Source of the DNA: an uncultured Flavobacterium sp. | GTDB taxonomy: Bacteria > Bacteroidota > Bacteroidia > Flavobacteriales > Flavobacteriaceae | Reading direction: 5' to 3' | NCBI RefSeq assembly: GCF_946220915.1 | Contig: NZ_CAMIHH010000078.1 | Coordinates: forward strand, 1 to 15,693 | Length of the DNA stretch: 15,693 bases | In this document: positions 14,429-15,693 of the stretch, one piece after another | How the letters are laid out: every line of letters starts with the position of its first letter | Position numbering within the stretch: the first letter of the stretch is position 1 | The notes under the pieces: model-generated | Told to the model about the DNA's origin: nothing | Database searches by the model: none | The model's input: the letters and a program-made list of their open reading frames with translations, nothing else | Position numbers and translations under genes: made by a program

Positions 14429-15247
14429 ATGGACTTAAAAAATATCCCGCAGATAAAACATGCCGACAGCGGCAATTTTTTCCTTCTTGCAGGCCCTTGT
14501 GCCATTGAAGGCGAGGAAATGGCGCTGCGCATTGCCGAAAAACTTGTTGAGGTGACCGACAGGCTTGCCATACCTTACGTTTTTAAAGGTTCGTTCAAAA
14601 AAGCCAACCGGTCGCGCATAGACAGCTTTAGCGGCATAGGCGACGAAAAAGCACTGAAGATACTGCAAAAGGTTTCGCAAACTTTTGGCGTTCCTACCGT
14701 AACCGACATCCATACCAATGAAGATGCGCCGATGGCTGCCGAATATGTAGATGTACTCCAGATTCCCGCATTCCTGGTACGCCAGACCGACCTTGTGGTT
14801 GCCGCCGCCAATACCGGCAAAACGGTTAACCTGAAGAAAGGCCAGTTCATGAGTCCCGAGAGTATGAAGCATGCCGTACAGAAAGTACTGGACTGCGGTA
14901 ATGAAAATGTAATGGCCACCGACCGGGGCACCATGTTTGGCTACCAGGACATGATAGTAGATTACAGGGGGATCCCTGCAATGCAGCAGTTTGCCACAAC
15001 CGTGCTGGATGTAACCCACTCATTGCAGCAGCCCAACCAGGCCGCAGGTGTTACCGGAGGCCGCCCGGATATGATAGAGACCATTGCCAAAGCCGGTATT
15101 GCCGTAGGTGTGGATGGTATTTTCATTGAAACGCATTTTGACCCGGCCAATGCCAAGAGCGATGGGGCCAATATGCTGCACCTGGATTATTTTGAAGGCC
15201 TGATGAAAAAGCTGGTAGCGATAAGGAAAACGATAAACCAGTTTTAA
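14429..15247 (+). CDS. kdsA: 3-deoxy-D-manno-octulosonate 8-phosphate synthase (Kdo8P synthase)
   Basis: This encodes 272 residues, normal length for KdsA. The enzyme condenses phosphoenolpyruvate with arabinose 5-phosphate in the cytosol to give Kdo-8-phosphate for the lipopolysaccharide inner core. Visible motifs are LLAGPCAIEGEEM (19-31), FKGSFKKANRSR (52-63), PTVTDIH (89-95), LQIPAFLVRQTDL (110-122), NLKKGQFMSPE (134-144) and ATDRGTMFGYQDM (163-175). Cys24, His197, Glu234 and Asp245 fall at the positions of the metal ligands of the Aquifex enzyme (Cys11, His185, Glu222, Asp233). The metal-independent class has Asn in place of the cysteine, so this should be the metal-dependent class. The usual SFDKANRS loop is SFKKANRS here. 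It is transcribed from its own -7 box downstream of the inverted repeat. Confidence 0.97.
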   Translation: MDLKNIPQIKHADSGNFFLLAGPCAIEGEEMALRIAEKLVEVTDRLAIPYVFKGSFKKANRSRIDSFSGIGDEKALKILQKVSQTFGVPTVTDIHTNEDAPMAAEYVDVLQIPAFLVRQTDLVVAAANTGKTVNLKKGQFMSPESMKHAVQKVLDCGNENVMATDRGTMFGYQDMIVDYRGIPAMQQFATTVLDVTHSLQQPNQAAGVTGGRPDMIETIAKAGIAVGVDGIFIETHFDPANAKSDGANMLHLDYFEGLMKKLVAIRKTINQF

Positions 15248-15296
15248 ATCTTTTTTTTTACAATTGGTCTTTATCGCCACAGCCAGTGGATAAGCT

Positions 15297-15340
15297 ACGG
15301 ATGCAAGTACCGGTAATTTTGCCTGTAAGCCTGCATCCGT
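15297..15340. terminator. Hairpin between convergent genes, possible terminator
   Basis: ACGGATGCA (15297-15305) and TGCATCCGT (15332-15340) are perfect 9-nt inverted repeats with a 26-nt loop that contains the small palindrome TACCGGTA. It lies between the stops of kdsA and the converging small gene. The plus strand is T-rich after the stem, though interrupted; the minus strand is not. It may serve mainly the kdsA transcript. An eight-T run at 15252-15259 follows the kdsA stop without a stem. Confidence 0.45.
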
Positions 15341-15349
15341 TGCCAAGTT

Positions 15350-15628
15350 TTATATTTTGCTGAAGTCTTCCATGCACTTCTTAGCGTAGAGTTTTGTAAT
15401 GGTCAGCACCCTTTTTTTAGCCTCGCTGTCTTTTTCAAGGTTGTGCTTTTTAAGAAAAGCTGATGCCGTACTTTCAAATTCTTTCTGCAAATCGTTTATA
15501 AATAGTTCGAGCCTTGCCCCGCCTGCCGATATATATATGTCTGTATTAAATCTCTGTAGAAAATCCTGGTGCACTTCATTACAGGCAATTGCCAGCTGTC
15601 CTTCTAATTCTTTATAGTCGAAACCCAT
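15350..15628 (-). CDS. Small helical protein, function unknown
   Basis: This encodes 92 residues from the ATG at 15628. It is charged, almost wholly helical by composition, and has no signal peptide or membrane segment: MGFDYKELEGQLAIACNEV, then a DIYISAGGARLELFINDLQKEF helix region and a Lys-rich C-terminus with two separated cysteines (residues 16 and 85). I do not recognise a family. The codon use and the clean fit between a convergent hairpin and an AT-rich upstream region support a real gene. Upstream, a CTATTTTG stretch at 15659-15666 resembles a -7 element but misses the TA spacing. It converges on kdsA and shares no obvious function with it. Confidence 0.65.
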   Translation of the reverse strand: MGFDYKELEGQLAIACNEVHQDFLQRFNTDIYISAGGARLELFINDLQKEFESTASAFLKKHNLEKDSEAKKRVLTITKLYAKKCMEDFSKI

Positions 15629-15693
15629 CCGTCATTAATTAATTTTGAAATTTACTGCCAAAATAGAAAATTGCGTTACGTATGAAGTTATGA

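Noticed and set aside
1..15693. CRISPR array, transposase, integrase, tRNA or rRNA
   Set aside because: I found no regularly spaced repeats, no mobile-element protein motifs, and no cloverleaf or rRNA-like stretch.

Overview
The window looks like chromosomal DNA of a Bacteroidota, most likely a Flavobacterium-like member of the Flavobacteriaceae. The evidence is a type III glutamine synthetase, tandem OmpA-domain and lipoprotein exports typical of the group, promoters of the Bacteroidota form (TTTG, about 20 nt, TAnnTTTG), weak ribosome binding sites, and short intergenic repeats of kinds I associate with flavobacterial genomes. The genes are mostly core metabolism and envelope. I see no phage, transposase, CRISPR array, tRNA or rRNA.

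Layout. (1) 1-2343, plus strand: the 3' part of an unrecognised gene, a lipoprotein starting 3 nt after it, then a bestrophin-family membrane protein. (2) 2347-8207, minus strand: read in the direction of transcription, a two-domain OmpA protein, pdxH (followed by an intrinsic terminator), a polyphosphate-type cluster of SixA-like phosphatase, ppk1 and ppx, then a macrodomain ADP-ribose hydrolase that converges on the bestrophin gene with a 3-nt gap. A short CTTAG-type repeat lies between ppk1 and ppx, and a roughly 94-nt structured repeat lies between ppx and the macrodomain gene. (3) 8297-10613, minus strand: a self-contained type III glutamine synthetase unit with a near-consensus promoter and a strong terminator. 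(4) 10888-15247, plus strand, divergent from glutamine synthetase: a small YtxH-like membrane protein, a 790-residue glycosyltransferase fused to a toroid-like domain, a lipoprotein, and kdsA. (5) 15350-15628, minus strand: a small helical protein that converges on kdsA.

How the genes may work together. Ppk1 and Ppx make and break polyphosphate, and the SixA-like phosphatase overlaps ppk1 by 35 nt, so the three are probably co-expressed. KdsA makes Kdo-8-phosphate for lipopolysaccharide; its metal-ligand residues mark it as the metal-dependent class. Glutamine synthetase is the nitrogen assimilation enzyme and has a near-palindrome just upstream of its promoter that could be an operator. The remaining pairings are adjacency only.

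I did not find a convincing undescribed multi-gene system. The items most worth a second look are the three different intergenic repeats, the unknown gene pair at the left edge, the fused glycosyltransferase, and the lipoprotein next to kdsA.
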